Assembly (NCBI GenBank): GCA_034440635.1 | Contig: JAOTON010000041.1 | Location: 248,001 to 312,000 of the forward strand | DNA length: 64,000 bases | Reading direction: 5' to 3' | Source: Lepas anatifera | Lineage: Eukaryota; Arthropoda; Thecostraca; Lepadidae | Shown here: piece by piece, positions 60,154-64,000 of the stretch | Layout: each line of letters opens with the position of its first letter | How positions within the stretch are numbered: position 1 is the first letter of the stretch | Position numbers and translations under genes: made by a program | The notes under the pieces: model-generated | The model's database searches: none | What the model saw: only the letters and a program-made list of their open reading frames with translations | Told to the model about the DNA's origin: nothing

Positions 60154-62453
60154 TGCATGTTCTGCATTAACTTGCTTGATACGGCTATATCCCTCGAAAA
60201 TTTACATCAGGGTGAACGACAGAGCTACCAGAAACTGCTGAAAAATTTTTATTTCATTTTCATGCAAAGCGGCATTGCATATAGTGCCGCAAGTGTTGGT
60301 TATTTAGCAACCTTCGAACTGTTGAATGGTTCTTTTCATCTCACCAACAAAAGCAGAATACACTTTTCAAGAAAATCACCCGTGGTCAGCGGGAAGTTAC
60401 TGATGTAAGAATGGCAGAGTCTCTACTGTAAGAACGTTATGTACTTTTATGCAACTCATGTGCATTGTGGGGATCTTGGGACCGAGGGCAAATCCAGGTA
60501 AAGGAGTTAAATAGGCATGCCCCACATACTCTCAGATTTTTTTCGCTGCTCCTTAAACCCACATTTTTTTCCATAAGTCTTGTGCCCTGTTTCTCAACCC
60601 CCCCCATCGAAATCAGATCCGGCGCTGCTCCGGACCCAGGTTAGTGTTCTGGAAACACTTATTCCTCCGCAAACGGTTAGTCTTGGACCGAAGGAAGCAG
60701 CACTCAGAGAGCTTCCGACCTGGACTGACCTTAACCTATGCCCTTTTCATCTGATCTTGAACTTTGACCTTGATCTTCACATTGGGACCTTTACGCCATT
60801 TAACTGGAAGAACTTGGGTCAATGACCTTGAAAGGCCTTGTATTACCTTGACCTGTGTCCTCTGACTTTGACCGTGGCCTTCATGTGAGGTGACCTTGAC
60901 ATATCATCCCGTTTATTTGGCGTTGTGACGTCACCACTCGGTTTTCAATTCAAGCAAACTGGTCTTACCGCGCGATCGTGGTAATCTTAAAATGTAGGTC
61001 TGAATTTAAAAGCCTATAAGTCAAAAACATTTCAACTGATTTTCAAAAATCGACGTGCTGTTAAATTCTGTCAAATGTGGCCCAGTATCCTTTTTCGGCT
61101 ACGAGCGGTTCTCCAGCCATCCCGGAAAAACTATGAGGAGGGGGGGCTCCGAGGCCCCCTCCAGGACATGGGATGAATAGAAAATGTCTTCCGTTTGCTC
61201 GGAATTTCCGCGGGCTTAGGTGGTAAACTTTCCCATTGTGGAGAGGAAATAAAAAAGAACCAGTGAACTTCCTCTAAGTCGGATAATCTGACAGCTTGTT
61301 GGACACCTTGCGGCTTTCGACGTCTGTAGTCGTGAAATTTCGTCACCGTGGCTTGTCATTGTTCCTGAATGAACTATAAGTACTAACCGCGTTTGAGGGA
61401 GCGCAGGAGAGGTCCTCATAAGTTCATGGAAGTGGCTGCAGTGAATGCGTACTCACAAGACTGAATAAATATATCCTCCAAATATTGGTGTATTTTTGTT
61501 CTGTTGCCTTGGCTCCAACTTTTCACTGGTGAGTGTTTCTATGAACTGTAGCCTAGCCAACTATTATGTTTGGTGAACGGTGCATTTCGCAATTGGTGGC
61601 CCCTTTACGAGAATAACGATTGTATATTGTAACATGCCTATATTAAAAAACAGTGGCTAAAAGTTAATGCAGATTTAGGGTTTGACTCTCCATTATAATA
61701 ATATTAGTCCACGCATGCAAAACAAGGCAGGCTTCCTTGTATAATTTAGTTGGAAACTATTTATATTTTAATAAGGTAATGAAATATACAATTACGGAGA
61801 CATTGGCGTTCATTTGGTTTTAGGCAACGCTCCCAATATATTTTTTTAGATCGGGTCTTATCTCGAACAAGATCTGTGAGAACTTCAGATAGCCTCTACC
61901 GGAAAGAATGTTTATATACAAAAATTGCTGACCAAAATCAAACAGCCAGTTCAAAGGACACCGATCGAAGCCGTGTGCGCGTGCTGAATTTTACGATATC
62001 ACACCAATAGCAGTAAATAGGAAATATCAACCACAGAGAGGGCACGTCTCCCCTCTTCCCTAGTTATGTTGTTGTTCTCTTATCCGAACACTGGGACAAA
62101 AAAACATTTGATTATATTTTTCGTATCACTAACGTTTGCTAGGGCCTGCAATATTAAGCAAAATATTTCCAACCAAGTTGGGCTTTCCGTAAGCAGTCTG
62201 TTTCTTAGATTAAAGTAGATCACTTAATTCTACCGCAGTGTATTTTGCGTATTCCTATTGCAAGAGCATGCGATGTTTACATTACGACCCAGTATGTATG
62301 TACAACCCAGTACGACCCCGTGCTACTATTACTGCTCAAAATACTATTTGCCTAATAGCCAAAGGATTGTTTCTTAGGGGTAACTGAATCGGCATTTATC
62401 ATAGATTTTCACCGAAAAGATGAGTATTGCATCCTTTATATGGTCTTTGATCA
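60154..62453. other. Noncoding stretch with AGGTCA-rich fragment
   Basis: About 60715-60905 is rich in TGACCT-type hexamers and looks like another relic of the same element class. A G-run/C-run hairpin lies at 61138-61163. No gene recognised. Confidence 0.5.
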
Positions 62454-63432
62454 TTAACCCTCGCCGCACCGGGGGCCATCGATGGCCCCCTAAGGTTTTT
62501 CCGGGATAGCAGAAAAACGAAGAGGCGCAGCACCGCGGTTGAGGGCTCTACCACTCACTGCATCATTTTCCCACCATTCCTGAAATTTTTTATCCCAGGT
62601 CACCCAAGGTCAGGTCACCAGACGAGGTCAACCAAGGTGATCTCACTCCAAATTTTTTATGGCCCCTTGAGGGTCTACAAGGTGTATATCCGGGGTTTTT
62701 CGATTTCGTGCCCTGAGGTCAGGTCACGAGGTGACCTCTCCTATTGAAAAAGCATGGGGAAAAGCTGTCTTATGATCTAAAAGTCACAAAAGCGATTGAA
62801 AATGCTCAGCTTGATCAGAAAAGCGTTCTTGGACACCCTCTCACGGATTACAGGGGCCATATTTGCCCTTTGACCTCTCCAAGGTCATCCAAGGTCACCA
62901 GGGGTCAAAAACAGTATTTTGACAATAGCTTTTGACCTAATTAAGCTAGAGAGCTGAAACAAACACCATCGTGTTTGTCTTGTCACTGGCTTTCATTTGA
63001 TATACGGCAAAATTACTTTCTGACCTTTCGTGACCTCAGGTCATCTTAGGTCACGAGGTGACCTCTGGAGGTCACACTAATGGCGGGAGGTCTTTATGTT
63101 TCACATAGCGGAAAAAGGACTGACAATTTCCTATCAAATTTACTTTACCAGACTTCAATAGCTCTAATGGCATGAGAGTTATGCCCAGTTTGCTTAAGCA
63201 TTGCATGTTTGAGTGAAAATAGCCGATCTGGACCTAATTTGACCTCTGGAGGTCAAACCATTGACCGGAGCACTAAAACGTGCGAAGTAATTTCTTACTG
63301 AATTCACGCGAGCTTTCTATTGCACTTTGCAGATTTGCGCTAACGCCCATAGTTTCGGAGTTAGAGGGGGGGCCATCGATGGCCCCCGGTGGGGCGAAGG
63401 TGGCGCCGGACCCCCGGTGGGGCGCGGGTTAA
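62454..63432. mobile_element. TTAA-flanked AGGTCA-rich element (979 bp)
   Basis: It starts TTAACCCTCGCCGCACCGGG (TTAA 62454-62457) and ends CCCGGTGGGGCGCGGGTTAA (TTAA 63429-63432). The same palindrome GGGGGCCATCGATGGCCCCC occurs inside both ends (about 62470-62489 and 63366-63387). The right end is complex, with an inner block GGTGGGGCGAAGGTGGC. I count about 19 AGGTCA/TGACCT hexamers between 62590 and 63260, many in direct or inverted pairs. No coding capacity. Confidence 0.8.
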
Positions 63433-63898
63433 AGAGCGCATCTGGATTATGACAGGACCAAAGCATTAGCTGAGAGAGATATTGAGACGGTACTAGCTTT
63501 CACACATTTCACATAGCGCTCTGGATATTGAATGTATTTTTAGGCTGTTTGCGCAATTCGGATCTCGGGCAGGATCTGGATAAAGAGCTGGATACCATAT
63601 ACCTACATTACCATAACTTAGGATCCCATAGTCGAGAACAGACAAAGTTGGTTGTTTCACTTATTTATTAGTTTTTTGTTTGTTGCATCCGTGTCATTTT
63701 TCAGCATCACAATGTAAGATGGGAAACACCAAGAAACAGGTCTATGAATTTCTCAGTACATGGGCCACACTGATTACTTATATCACTCTGATCTTTAATT
63801 TATATTGGTTATTTTACAAAACACACATCGAAGTCCTTTCCTTGCCATAGGCATCGATCTGAACACAGTTGAAATAATTTACTTTGTATTGTAGATAA
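63433..63898. other. Noncoding stretch
   Basis: AT-rich, no gene recognised. Confidence 0.55.
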
Positions 63899-64000
63899 CT
63901 AGCCGGGACCCCCAACGGGAATCCCACTCGGACCCTCGTTAAGCCAGAGCACACGTAACCTTCCAAAAATACTGGTGACGTGAATTTGACCCCACGTCAA
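63899..64000. repeat. Dispersed repeat, copy at window edge
   Basis: Reverse-complement match to 48228-48340 (upstream of the chitinase). The repeat runs off the window, so its full extent is unknown. Confidence 0.8.

Overview
The window is a repeat-dense stretch of an animal nuclear genome. The only intact protein-coding gene I can assemble is a six-exon secreted chitinase on the minus strand (44433-48092). It has a GH18 domain, a Thr/Ser linker and a C-terminal peritrophin-type (CBM14) chitin-binding domain. This gene type, together with tRNA-derived SINEs, non-LTR retrotransposons and hAT, pogo-like and TTAA-flanked DNA elements, points to an arthropod. I lean towards a crustacean, but that is inference. 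I see no prokaryotic operon, CRISPR array, rRNA or functional tRNA.

Layout. 1-13.9 kb: noncoding DNA with GC-rich patches, microsatellites and one complete TTAA-flanked element (4846-6047). 13.9-20.0 kb: a 6.1-kb hAT-like element defined by inverted CAGTGACGGATC ends and a perfect 8-bp target duplication. It has no transposase; its interior is degenerate ~20-bp GC-rich tandem repeat plus nested insertions. 20.1-22.3 kb: a decayed pogo/Tigger-like transposon. 22.8-26.3 kb: a minus-strand LINE with reverse transcriptase and RNase H, broken mainly by one in-frame stop. 27.1-28.2 kb: a second, 5'-truncated LINE. 29.0-32.1 kb: more 20-21-bp GC-rich arrays. 33-38 kb: two related TTAA-flanked elements and a decayed unknown gene (35188-35620). 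38-43.5 kb: microsatellite, SINEs, a segmental duplication, a TTAA MITE and a second pogo-like relic. 44.4-48.2 kb: the chitinase, with TATA box and initiator. 48.6-51.2 kb: a long inverted repeat with a SINE inserted in one arm. 51.3-52.9 kb: a decayed CR1/L2-like LINE. 53-64 kb: noncoding DNA with a foldback element, two tRNA-derived SINEs and three more TTAA-flanked elements.

The most unusual signals are three. First, the giant hAT-like element made largely of minisatellite. Second, a family of TTAA-flanked ~0.8-1.2-kb elements whose interiors are saturated with the hexamer AGGTCA (the nuclear-receptor half-site) and whose ends carry hairpins that differ between copies but match within a copy. 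Third, two pogo-like elements whose repeated subterminal motifs appear to have changed together.
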